The notes under the pieces are model-generated. The model ran no database searches and was not told the origin of the DNA. It saw only the letters and a program-made list of their open reading frames with translations. Of a DNA stretch of 6,280 nucleotides, positions 1-5,636 are shown one piece after another (the first letter of the stretch is position 1; every line of letters starts with the position of its first letter). The position numbers and the translations under genes were made by a program. The stretch comes from Methanobacteriota archaeon (GTDB lineage: Archaea > Halobacteriota > Bog-38 > Methanoflorentales > Methanoflorentaceae): positions 1 to 6,280 of the forward strand of contig PMYA01000008.1 of the NCBI GenBank assembly GCA_003170935.1, in the 5' to 3' direction.

Positions 1-244
1 TGGTTAAATTATAATATTTTATACAGTTGCATGGATCAAGCATATATAAATCCACAAAGGTAGAAAAAATGTGTTAATATCGTTATATAGTCACCTTTTC
101 AAGTCAATACCAAAATGAAAGGTTCTTGAATGGAAAACTCGGGATAAAAAACCAAACGGGATAAAGCGTTTTTTAGTGACCTAAAAAAGAAGGAAAGGAA
201 GCGCGAACGCCCCCAGTCACGTGTTGTATCAGTTCCGCAAGCGC
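1..244. other. AT-rich intergenic region
   Basis: No reading frame of useful length is visible on either strand. The left end is strongly AT-rich and carries a TATA-like run (atatataaa, about 42-50). That run is followed by an AAAGGT motif and an ATG at 68 that meets a stop after two codons, so no gene starts there. A 9-bp direct repeat, CGGGATAAA, occurs at 140-148 and 157-165. The right part is the 3' flank of the minus-strand gene ending at 245. The neighbouring gene to the left is outside the window. Confidence 0.6.
183..212 (-). terminator. Pyrimidine-rich terminator-like tract after the DUF3303-like gene
   Basis: Read on the minus strand, about 35 bases after the stop codon at 245, there is a GC-rich segment containing GCGTTCGCGC. 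A pyrimidine run ending in six T follows (A6 on the plus strand at 183-188). Archaeal transcription commonly ends at U-rich tracts with or without a hairpin. The hairpin here is weak, so the call rests mainly on the T-run and its position. Confidence 0.35.
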
Positions 245-544
245 TTAACGCTGAATGCCTATCTTCTTCGCCCACGCGGTGGCGTCTGAGAGCTTCAGCA
301 CGGGGTGTACCTTCACCATACCCACGAGCCTAAATTGCTCCAAAGCACTGTTCAAAGCTTCGTTGTCGTTGGCGTCCACGATCAGAAAATAGGCGTGTCC
401 CGGTGCATCGAGGTAAATCTCTGTGAGGGTTACGCCGGAGCGCTCTACGCTTTCGACCATCTTGGCAATGAACTCCTTGTCGGGTCGTACAAGTCCTCCT
501 GGACAGTTTTCGGCCGTGTGTTTGGCAACTACCAAAAAGAGCAG
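245..544 (-). CDS. DUF3303-like small alpha/beta protein, CTG start
   Basis: This 99-residue soluble protein begins MLFLVVAKHTAENCPGG if translation starts at CTG 544-542. It has no signal peptide or membrane segment. It reads as one ferredoxin-like alpha/beta unit: an N-terminal strand (LFLVVAKHT), a helix (about 22-37), a strand around LTEIYLD, then the hallmark GHAYFLIVDANDNEAL (about 49-64), a helix, and a C-terminal strand KVHPVLKLSDA. This pattern, with a conserved early AKHT..NCP and a late 'PVL' strand, resembles DUF3303/GYD-like dimeric barrel proteins. Their biochemical role is not established, so none is assigned. An upstream in-frame GTG at 562 exists, but it lies inside or before the perfect Shine-Dalgarno, so CTG 544 fits better and gives the expected family N-terminus. 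The gene is divergent from the sensor gene at 716. Confidence 0.75.
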   Translation of the reverse strand: MLFLVVAKHTAENCPGGLVRPDKEFIAKMVESVERSGVTLTEIYLDAPGHAYFLIVDANDNEALNSALEQFRLVGMVKVHPVLKLSDATAWAKKIGIQR

Positions 545-547
545 TAA

Positions 548-556
548 ATCACCTCC
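548..556 (-). promoter_or_regulatory. Perfect Shine-Dalgarno (GGAGGTGAT) that decides the CTG start
   Basis: On the minus strand GGAGGTGAT is a full match to the anti-SD at the archaeal 16S 3' end. The distance from GGAGG to the CTG at 544 is 7 bases, which is optimal. The nearest ordinary candidates are poorly placed: GTG 562 lies upstream of the SD, and the next in-frame TTG is 16 bases after GGAGG. Confidence 0.7.
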
Positions 557-589
557 TGTCACAAGTTGTGCGAATGAGTTGTGCTGACG

Positions 590-599
590 CGTTTATATC
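590..599 (-). promoter_or_regulatory. TATA box in the divergent intergenic region
   Basis: The plus strand reads GTTTATATCA here and the minus strand TGATATAAAC, so both orientations resemble archaeal box A. The minus reading fits best. Transcription starting about 25 bases downstream (near 568) would give a leader of roughly 24 bases carrying the SD of the DUF3303-like gene. Use on the plus strand would give a leader of about 95 bases for the sensor gene. Strand use is inferred from spacing only. Confidence 0.45.
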
Positions 600-682
600 A
601 GTTGCTGCCAATCATACGCTTTTGTGCCAGCTCCGACATTTCTTTTTCTAAAAGGCCGAGTGACGCCTTGTTGTCACGCACC

Positions 683-689
683 TATTTAT
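683..689 (+). promoter_or_regulatory. TATA-like box upstream of the sensor-domain gene
   Basis: TATTTAT lies about 27-33 bases before the ATG at 716. That is the normal archaeal TATA-to-start distance, so transcription would begin within a few bases of the ATG. No Shine-Dalgarno precedes 716, which agrees with a leaderless transcript. Confidence 0.4.
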
Positions 690-715
690 GCGTGCACGCG
701 CCATCCTCGAGTATT

Positions 716-1207
716 ATGATGCCCTCCAGCGGAGCCATCCTCAACAGCGTGAAAGACGCCATGGCAGAGGTTGTCGCGATATTTGAATCAGCAACGCGTG
801 AGATTCTCTTTATCGTGCCCCTTTCCGTGCTCTCCATTGCCGGTACCTCCTTTAATACCGTCGCGGACGCCAAGCATTTCAAACAAAACGGCGGAGTAAT
901 GCGCGGCATCACGACCATATCGCGCGCGAACGCCGAAGAGACGCAAATGCGATTGGATCTCGGCGAAGACCTGCGCCACAGTGACCTTCGGTATGAAATG
1001 TTTATGATTGTAGGCGACCGGCAGCACAGCCTCAGCGCGATGTACGCCGACGTTAAGGAATTCACGCTCGACACCCCGATTGTCGCCTTTAAGTGTGACA
1101 GTCCAATCTACGCAGAGTACCTCATTGCCGCCTTCGAGAAGGTGTGGTCAGAGGCCGTCCCTGCAGAAGAGCGGCTACGGGAGCTCTTGGAGCAAGGCCC
1201 CCTGTGA
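716..1207 (+). CDS. Stand-alone archaeal sensory domain (PLD/TrmB-like, ELRHLDGIKGNF type)
   Basis: The product is a 163-residue soluble protein. The pattern is a helix (12-28), strand EILFIVPLSVLS (29-40), strand MRGITTISRANAEE (62-75), the LGEDLRHSD.RYEMFMIVGDR core (82-102), and a C-terminal helix YAEYLIAAFEKVWSEAVPAEERLREL (132-157). Helix-strand order and the LRHSD....F.I.D and F..VW..A.PAEERI-like signatures match the phospholipase-D-like sensory modules seen in archaeal TrmB-type regulators and some archaeal histidine kinases. Here no helix-turn-helix and no kinase domain is attached. It may therefore act as a ligand-binding partner, or be the remnant of a longer regulator. The frame is open back to GTG 581, but the first 45 residues of that version look non-coding and would overlap the TATA box at 590. 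ATG 716 (or 719) is preferred; GTG 749 and ATG 761 are alternatives. The ligand is unknown. Confidence 0.6.
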   Translation: MMPSSGAILNSVKDAMAEVVAIFESATREILFIVPLSVLSIAGTSFNTVADAKHFKQNGGVMRGITTISRANAEETQMRLDLGEDLRHSDLRYEMFMIVGDRQHSLSAMYADVKEFTLDTPIVAFKCDSPIYAEYLIAAFEKVWSEAVPAEERLRELLEQGPL

Positions 1208-1217
1208 GCATTAATTA

Positions 1218-1229
1218 CCAATGCATTGG
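1218..1229. repeat. 12-bp perfect palindrome between convergent genes
   Basis: CCAATGCATTGG is a perfect palindrome ten bases after the stop of the sensor gene and about 50 bases from the stop of the convergent membrane-protein gene. GCATT at 1208-1212 can also pair with AATGC at 1220-1224, giving an alternative hairpin. No T-run follows, so a terminator role is uncertain. Confidence 0.4.
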
Positions 1230-1277
1230 CAACAGTGATGGTAGTGATGATACGGAGGCAAAATTTTAACTGCAGCC

Positions 1278-3359
1278 TTACCCCACTTTATAAATCTTAT
1301 AAGACTGCCCGTAAGCGTTTTTGTATTCAAAGACCGGTTTCCAGCCTTCGAAGAGCTTGTAATTGATCTTGTAAGTATCGGATTGGGTTTCATCAGGCCC
1401 TAGGCAGACGTAACTGATGTTCAATGCATGCAACTTCTCTTGCATCGTGGTCAAGTTCGTGGCATTATAGATGGCGCGGACGTTGGAGACGCGATCTGCT
1501 GTATTGATGCCGTGAGTGTACATCCACGGGTAGTAGCCTAAATACGAAAGCCGGCCGGCGAGGGCGATAGCGGGATGCGTCGCGGAGTCTCCGGTGAGGA
1601 AAATTGCGTCCGTAGGGGTGTGCTCCTTAATCCAGTCGGCGACATAAATCTGGTCGTTTGAGAACTCCGTGTACGGGTGGGCGACCAGGAACGTAGCAGC
1701 CAGTAAGCCCGTCACAGTGGACAAGACGAGCAGTATCGTATATAGAGGCTTGCCGATCTTGCGCAGGTCGTAGACGTAGACCAGCGCGGCGGCCATGAAC
1801 AACGCCGAGGGCATCAGCCAGAAGCTGAAGAATTTGTGGTTGTCGTAGTTCCAGGGCTGGAAAACGAAGATATTGGCGATGACGAAGATCGCCAGATATG
1901 GGATGTAAAATATCGCTTTTTTCTTCCCGGCGATGATCAGCCCTGCGATGAGCAGCACCAACTCTAGGCCCATGTTGACGATCCAGAATCCGGGGATGTC
2001 CAGTACGGAAGAGACCATCCAGCCGATCTCGACGCGAAAGTACGAGCTTTCCATCTGACTGTAGATGTAGATCGCCTGTGGAATAGCAAGAACTATGGCC
2101 GGCACGAGGAAGTAGAGGCAGCGCTTTTCCCGGTAGATGATAAACATGAGGGAAGTTGAGATCATGACGCAGGCGTACGAATACGTGTGGAACAGGGGCA
2201 GCAGCCCGGCGAGCATACCCGCGAACGCAAGGGTCTTCCGGGCGTGGATCTCTTCTACGGATTTGTCGACGTAAAGTAAATAGCAGATCAGGATGATCAG
2301 CGCCCCTACGGCAAACCCGATCAGGGCTGCACGCTGGGCCATGACGATGATGATGAAGTTCGTGAAGACGTAGTTGAAGTCGTACATATTGGTGTAGTTG
2401 AGGTTCTGAGTGGCCAGGAACTCCTGCAGTGAAATACCGAGCGTCTGCCAGTCTGTAAATGCGCGGATGAACTCGATCCCGCCGCTGAAGATGATCAGCG
2501 CCATTACGGTAAATCCGCCCACCCTTCTCCCGGTGAACCGGCAGCCCAACAAGTACAGAAGCGCTAGGAGCGAGGCCAGCAGGACGATGCCGGGGAGTAC
2601 GATACTCCACTGGAGACCCAGGCCGAGGCGATCTAAAATACCGGAGTAAAAGTCAATCAGGAACGTGTACCGCAAGAGCGTGCCGGCCATCATCGGGTAC
2701 TGCGGCGGATAGTTGGCGCCCTGCGCGAACGAGGTCACCAGCGACGAGTGGAACGCGGCATCTCCGAAAAGGGGGAACGCGATGTGATACTCGCCGTCGA
2801 AGTACGTGAGCATCCCGTAGTACATGAAGATCGAAGCGGCGGCAGCAGAAAGCGCGATGCCGGGGAGATGTTTCTTGTCGATGCATAACGTCGTCTTCCA
2901 CGGTTGTAGGAAAACAAAGACAGCAAGCATGAGCGCAGACGTCACGATGATTGCGAAATCGAGGTTAGCAGTGACGAGATATATCAGCAGAGCCGCCCAA
3001 GTGGCAAATAAGATGCCGACGATCGGCGACGCGAAGCTCGCCTCCAGCGTCGACAGGACCGTGCCAAGCTTACTGACTATCGCCCATCCAGCCGCTAGCG
3101 TGAGGGCTAAGAAGAGCAGTCCCACGATGCCGAATAAGTCCACGCCAGACCATTTCGAAGTAAATCTATTAAATCTTTTGCGGGCAAAATGCGCCACGTT
3201 ACGGTGCTCGAGAAAAAAATGCGGAACGTTGTGGGTTTCCCCGAGCGCATCGACGGCCGCTATACGGGTCTGTTCCGACCCAATGATACGACGGGCGGCG
3301 ACCTCGGGATCATCTTCACGCAGAGCAGGCGCGGCTGGACGAGCTCGAATCAGCGCCAC
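1278..3359 (-). CDS. Polytopic membrane protein, likely GT-C-fold lipid-linked-sugar glycosyltransferase
   Basis: The product has 693 residues with a hydrophilic N-terminal arm (1-72). It then has about 12-14 membrane segments (roughly 75-95, 110-130, 133-152, 166-185, 251-271, 281-299, 332-363, 376-408, 413-432, 456-477, 483-500, 512-530, 538-560). A soluble C-terminal domain (565-693) follows. After the fourth segment, an outward loop holds FGDAAFHSSLVTSFAQG with Asp200. This resembles the acidic first-loop site of GT-C enzymes that use polyprenyl-phosphate sugars. QPWNYDNHKFFSFW (501-514) and HPAIALAGRLSYLGYYPW (595-612) look like the conserved motifs of archaeal proteins of this kind. The inferred role is extracellular transfer of a sugar to a lipid or surface glycan; substrate and acceptor cannot be read. 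It starts at GTG 3359 with GGTG five bases upstream. The frame stays open to a TGA at 3410, but no ordinary start codon lies there. The gene appears monocistronic. Confidence 0.75.
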   Translation of the reverse strand: MALIRARPAAPALREDDPEVAARRIIGSEQTRIAAVDALGETHNVPHFFLEHRNVAHFARKRFNRFTSKWSGVDLFGIVGLLFLALTLAAGWAIVSKLGTVLSTLEASFASPIVGILFATWAALLIYLVTANLDFAIIVTSALMLAVFVFLQPWKTTLCIDKKHLPGIALSAAAASIFMYYGMLTYFDGEYHIAFPLFGDAAFHSSLVTSFAQGANYPPQYPMMAGTLLRYTFLIDFYSGILDRLGLGLQWSIVLPGIVLLASLLALLYLLGCRFTGRRVGGFTVMALIIFSGGIEFIRAFTDWQTLGISLQEFLATQNLNYTNMYDFNYVFTNFIIIVMAQRAALIGFAVGALIILICYLLYVDKSVEEIHARKTLAFAGMLAGLLPLFHTYSYACVMISTSLMFIIYREKRCLYFLVPAIVLAIPQAIYIYSQMESSYFRVEIGWMVSSVLDIPGFWIVNMGLELVLLIAGLIIAGKKKAIFYIPYLAIFVIANIFVFQPWNYDNHKFFSFWLMPSALFMAAALVYVYDLRKIGKPLYTILLVLSTVTGLLAATFLVAHPYTEFSNDQIYVADWIKEHTPTDAIFLTGDSATHPAIALAGRLSYLGYYPWMYTHGINTADRVSNVRAIYNATNLTTMQEKLHALNISYVCLGPDETQSDTYKINYKLFEGWKPVFEYKNAYGQSYKIYKVG

Positions 3360-3435
3360 AAGGGCACCAGGCAGAAACCGATCATATGCCGAAAAGTAGA
3401 TAATCCTTCAACGCAAATTTTTTTTCCAGCGCAAC

Positions 3436-3514
3436 GCTGCTATAGCTTAGCAGAATAGCGGTTGATTCGCAATTAGCAGGCCGAGGGTTCGACCCTCCCT
3501 CTTTTTTTGGCAGC
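3436..3514 (+). tRNA. Degenerate tRNA-like element, anticodon CGC, with T-rich insertion
   Basis: A cloverleaf can be drawn. The acceptor GCTGCTA (3436-3442) pairs over seven positions with TGGCAGC (3508-3514), using one G-T pair. T8-A9 sit at 3443-3444. A short D stem pairs GCT (3445-3447) with AGC (3457-3459). The anticodon stem GTTGA/TTAGC has the 7-base loop TTCGCAA (3466-3472). A five-base variable region ends in C48, and the T arm is 3483-3499 with loop TTCGACC. Faults are an extra TCTTTTTT (3500-3507) between T stem and acceptor, an A-C mismatch in the T stem, no G18-G19 in the D loop, no CCA and no A73. CGC would read the Ala codon GCG, but the G3-U70 Ala identity pair is missing. It is therefore probably a pseudo-tRNA or tRNA-derived element. 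The broken MFS gene starts 20 bases downstream. Confidence 0.35.
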
Positions 3515-3534
3515 CTAACTCAGAGCAAGAGAAT

Positions 3535-4772
3535 ATGTTCAAAGTACCCAAAGAAGGCTAGACTCCTTATACTCACCAGAAATACCTCGGCGACAAAGGG
3601 CTCATCGTACTGATTGCAGTGCTCTCTGCCTTTGTCCCGCTCTCGACCCATTTCTACCCCCCTGCCCTTCCCGGGATGAGCGACTATTTTCACGTTTCTA
3701 TCGGCTAACCAACCTGACCCAGATTCTTTTCTTCATCTTTTTCAGTATCGGGATGCTGTTCTGGAGGCCGTTAAGCGACAAGTACGGCCGCAGGCCCGTC
3801 CTGCTTGTCGGCCTTGCACTCTATATTTCTGCGAGCGCCGCATGCGCCCTATCGTGGGACATCTGGCCCCTGATCTTGTTCCGCATTATCCAGGCTATAG
3901 GCGGCAGTGCCGCCTCTGCGGTCGCGACTGCAATGGTCAAGGACGTGTACGATGGGAAGAAACGGGAGTCAGTGCTCGCGTACGTCCAGTCCATGGCCGT
4001 CATCTCACCCGCCGTCGCTCCGATGCTGGGGGCGTTCATGCTCCCCTATACATCGTGGCTGGGTTTCTTCTGGACGCTCACCTTCATCGGCATTGTCTCG
4101 ATGACTGGTTGCCTGCTGCTCGAGGAGACCATTCGTTATCGGTATGCCGGCACCGTGGTCCAGTCCGTCCGCCGGCTCGGGCCCGTGCTTAAAAATCCCG
4201 GGTTCCTTCGCTTCTCATCGTCTTTTTTCTCGTGAGTACCGCATCGCTTGCATTTATAGCCACTTCGTTGTATATCTACGAAAAGGGATTCGGGCTCTCC
4301 GAACAGTGGTACAGCGCGTACTTTGCCCTCAACGCCATCGCCATGATCTCAGGGCCGATCCTCTACCTCAGGCTCTCCCGCAGCTTCAGCCGCAAATCGA
4401 TCGTTACCTCTTGCTTTGCCACCTTGATCGCAGGGGGCGTATTGGTCTCACTCTTCGGCAGCTTGGGGCCCCTTGTCTTTGCCCTTGCCCTCTTCCCGGC
4501 TTCCATGATGGGGAGCTGCGTGCGGCCGCCCGGTGCTTTCCTTATCTCGCTCAGCAAAAAGAAGACACCGGTTCAGCATCCGCCCTAATCAATGCTTTGC
4601 CCTCATGTTTGGCAGTTTCGGGATGGTCCTAGCCTCCCTTGGCGGGAACAATCGTATCGTTAACCTTGGCGGGATCAACATCGTAGTCGGTCTCGCGTGT
4701 CTAGGGGCATGGCTTGGGATCGGTAAAAGGAATTTGATGATCGAGGTTCCTGAGATGGCGACGCTCACTTGA
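3535..4772 (+). pseudogene. Broken Bcr/CflA-type MFS drug-efflux transporter
   Basis: Joining the pieces gives about 410 residues, the usual size of a 12-helix major facilitator. The N-terminus is MFKVPKEG, then an amber codon (3559-3561), then YLGDKGLIVLIAVLSAFVPL (first helix). The diagnostic loop 2-3 motif A is FWRPLSDKYGRRPV (about 3759-3800). Helices 4-6 follow, including FRIIQAIGGSAASAVATAMVKD, typical of the Bcr/CflA multidrug-resistance subfamily. The frame then breaks four times, near 3703, 4215, 4548 and 4597. Each time one base is missing, and the protein continues to GMVLASLGGNNRIVNLGGIN and a stop at 4770. With five lesions it cannot make a transporter; two fragments (3753-4235 and 4232-4588) remain as longer open frames. 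The remaining coding signal is strong, so inactivation looks recent or is partly a sequencing artefact. Confidence 0.85.
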
Positions 4773-4780
4773 TAAGGTAC

Positions 4781-4818
4781 TGGCGAATGAAGGTATTTAT
4801 GGCGAATGAAGGTATTTA
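4781..4818. repeat. Two perfect 19-bp tandem copies
   Basis: TGGCGAATGAAGGTATTTA occurs at 4781-4799 and again, directly abutting, at 4800-4818. The repeat begins nine bases after the stop of the MFS pseudogene. No further copies are visible in the window. Two perfect copies suggest a recent slippage or duplication. I see no function. Confidence 0.85.
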
Positions 4819-4843
4819 CGGAAAATAGCTCATTTTTGACCTC

Positions 4844-4856
4844 TTTTTTCAAAAAA
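4844..4856 (+). terminator. T6/A6 inverted repeat, possible terminator
   Basis: TTTTTT-C-AAAAAA forms a perfect inverted repeat about 70 bases past the MFS pseudogene stop. It would supply a U-rich tract to transcripts from either strand. The loop is too tight for all pairs to form, so the T-run itself is the more likely signal. Confidence 0.3.
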
Positions 4857-4940
4857 CACGCCCAAAGACACCGCTTCAATACGACAACAAAGGTAGTCTC
4901 CAGTTACGCATGTCGGATGTAAACAAGTACGTGTAAGCTC

Positions 4941-4985
4941 GGTTGCATACCGTGACGCACACTCTGTGTCACGCGGGGTTGCATA
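4941..4985. repeat. Composite repeat: 9-bp direct repeats flanking an inverted repeat
   Basis: GGTTGCATA at 4941-4949 recurs at 4977-4985. Between them lies GTGAC (4952-4956) facing GTCAC (4968-4972), extended inward by ACA/TGT with a two-base bulge. The unit is about 45 bp, starting about 125 bases before the Cys-rich small gene. It could be an operator, a small recombination site or chance; the sequence does not decide. Confidence 0.5.
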
Positions 4986-5067
4986 GTGCCGTATCGTCGG
5001 GCTAGTGGGAGCAATGGGGTCATTGCTGTCAAACATTAAGAACACCAAAAAAGGGGAGTCAAACAAA

Positions 5068-5214
5068 ATGAACGAACTATTAACTGAAACCGTGCAGGGT
5101 ACCGTCTGTAAATTCGATCTCCATTCTGAATGCGCCAATGGAGAGGCTGACGCCGCTGTATGTGCACGATGCGTCGCTGAGTCTGCTGCCGAAATCGTTA
5201 GGATACAAGTATAG
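5068..5214 (+). CDS. Four-cysteine mini-protein, first copy (intact)
   Basis: This 48-residue protein starts MNELLTETVQGTVCKFDLHS and ends CARCVAESAAEIVRIQV. The four cysteines are spaced C-x7-C-x9-C-x2-C (residues 14, 22, 32, 35), and a histidine (19) lies inside the first gap. That arrangement suggests one structural zinc or another metal, with the last pair at the start of a C-terminal helix (AESAAEIVRI). There is no signal peptide, so it should be cytoplasmic. Start ATG 5068 has GGGGAG nine bases upstream; the frame is open further upstream to 5005, but that extension has no SD. A second copy follows after 25 bases, apparently in the same transcript. Changes between copies are mostly synonymous or conservative, which supports real protein coding. 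I do not recognise the family. A binding or regulatory role is only a possibility. Confidence 0.7.
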   Translation: MNELLTETVQGTVCKFDLHSECANGEADAAVCARCVAESAAEIVRIQV

Positions 5215-5239
5215 AGGAGCTAGGAAGGGGGGCAAAAAA

Positions 5240-5385
5240 ATGACCATGCAACAAACGAAATTGTGCTGAACAACTACTGCCGCTACGATCTCCATTCCGG
5301 GTGTGTCAGGGGAGAAGAGTACACCCTCACATGCGCACGATGCGTAGCTGACGCTGCTGCCGAGATCGTCAGAGTACAATTATAG
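5240..5385 (+). pseudogene. Four-cysteine mini-protein, second copy (frameshifted)
   Basis: This is a tandem paralogue of the gene at 5068. ATG 5240 has a strong purine-rich SD (GGAAGGGGGG) eight bases or less upstream, but its frame stops at TGA 5267-5269 after nine codons (MTMQQTKLC). One frame over, the family protein continues cleanly to TAG 5383: NNYCRYDLHSGCVRGEEY, then CARCVADAAAEIVRVQL. The same C-x7-C-x9-C-x2-C spacing is kept. One missing base between 5248 and 5266 explains the break; an added C after ATGC would give MTMPTNEIVLNNYC. The last 54 bases differ from copy one at nine positions, five of them synonymous. An alternative is initiation at GTG 5263 in the good frame, giving a 40-residue shortened protein that keeps all four cysteines, but its SD would be poor. 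Confidence 0.65.
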
Positions 5386-5432
5386 GAGGGGGTAGGGGGT
5401 AGGCACCGGCCCCTGCTTTGCTTCTTTTTTTT
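5386..5432 (+). terminator. GC-rich stem plus T8 tract closing the Cys-rich pair
   Basis: Right after the stop at 5385 a G-rich run (AGGGGG around 5394-5400) can pair with CCCCT (5410-5414). The pyrimidine tract ending in eight T (5425-5432) follows. The G-rich part (GGAGGGGG at 5385-5392) also resembles the SD region between the two copies. It may therefore be the left-over spacer of a longer array as well as a terminator. Confidence 0.45.
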
Positions 5433-5550
5433 CGAGTTTAGAGCTTTTTCAAACCCTCTTTTTAGCTAATCTGGGTGGGTAATTTGGCGCAATCAAGGTT
5501 GTAAAGTCTAGTTGTTTGCAGCACCATAAATATGCTAAAAGGTGGGTAGA
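5433..5550. other. Intergenic stretch, no gene seen
   Basis: T-rich and AT-rich sequence without a usable open frame. A TATA-like ataaatat (5526-5533) and the SD GGTGG (5541-5545) sit at its right end, just before the small ORF at 5551. Confidence 0.5.
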
Positions 5551-5634
5551 ATGATGGACGAAAGCGGATCCGGACCGAGGATATTTAGAATAATCAAGAA
5601 AATGATTATCTCCGCCTTCGTCACAGCCATATAG
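5551..5634 (+). CDS. Possible 27-residue ORF with good SD
   Basis: ATG ATG at 5551 is preceded by AAAGGTGG, ending five bases before the start. The predicted peptide MMDESGSGPRIFRIIKKMII plus SAFVTAI has a polar N-terminus and a basic, hydrophobic C-terminal half (IFRIIKKMIISAFVTAI). Such a segment could be an amphipathic or short membrane helix. It ends two bases before the inverted repeat at 5637, which could act as its terminator. Nothing is recognised. It is too short to exclude chance, or it may be the truncated 5' end of a lost gene. A TATA-like box only about 20 bases upstream is too close for a leader that includes the SD. Confidence 0.3.
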   Translation: MMDESGSGPRIFRIIKKMIISAFVTAI

Positions 5635-5636
5635 CG

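Larger units (their letters stand above)
4819..5067. other. Intergenic region upstream of the Cys-rich gene pair
   Basis: No convincing gene is present. It contains a T6-C-A6 inverted repeat (4844-4856) and the composite repeat at 4941-4985. A purine-rich stretch with the SD GGGGAG (5053-5058) precedes the ATG at 5068. No clear TATA box is visible close to the small gene. A minus-strand open frame across 4830-5138 exists but has no recognisable protein character. Confidence 0.5.

Noticed and set aside
581..715. N-terminal extension of the sensory-domain protein to GTG 581
   Set aside because: The extension covers a TATA box, has no SD, and reads unlike coding sequence (runs of Ser, Cys and Leu).
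1627..2610. Long minus-strand frame inside the membrane-protein gene
   Set aside because: It is an arginine- and histidine-rich out-of-frame shadow. The other frame gives a coherent membrane protein with recognisable motifs.
2824..3399. Plus-strand 191-codon frame opposite the membrane-protein gene
   Set aside because: Composition is shadow-like (many Ser, Arg and Ala without pattern) and it overlaps a well-supported gene on the other strand.
3559..3561. Amber codon in the MFS gene read as pyrrolysine with help from the adjacent tRNA-like element
   Set aside because: The tRNA-like element has anticodon CGC rather than CUA and lacks tRNA-Pyl features. The same gene also has four frameshifts, so simple decay explains the stop.
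3535..4772. Programmed ribosomal frameshifting in the MFS gene
   Set aside because: Four shifts in one gene without slippery heptamers or stimulatory structures, plus an early stop, fit a pseudogene or sequence errors far better.
4781..4985. CRISPR array
   Set aside because: The repeats are only two copies each, one pair directly abutting and the other spaced by a hairpin. There are no regular spacers and no cas genes.
4830..5138. Minus-strand 102-codon frame opposite the first Cys-rich gene
   Set aside because: No SD, no recognisable motif, and it overlaps both the repeat region and the better-supported plus-strand mini-gene.
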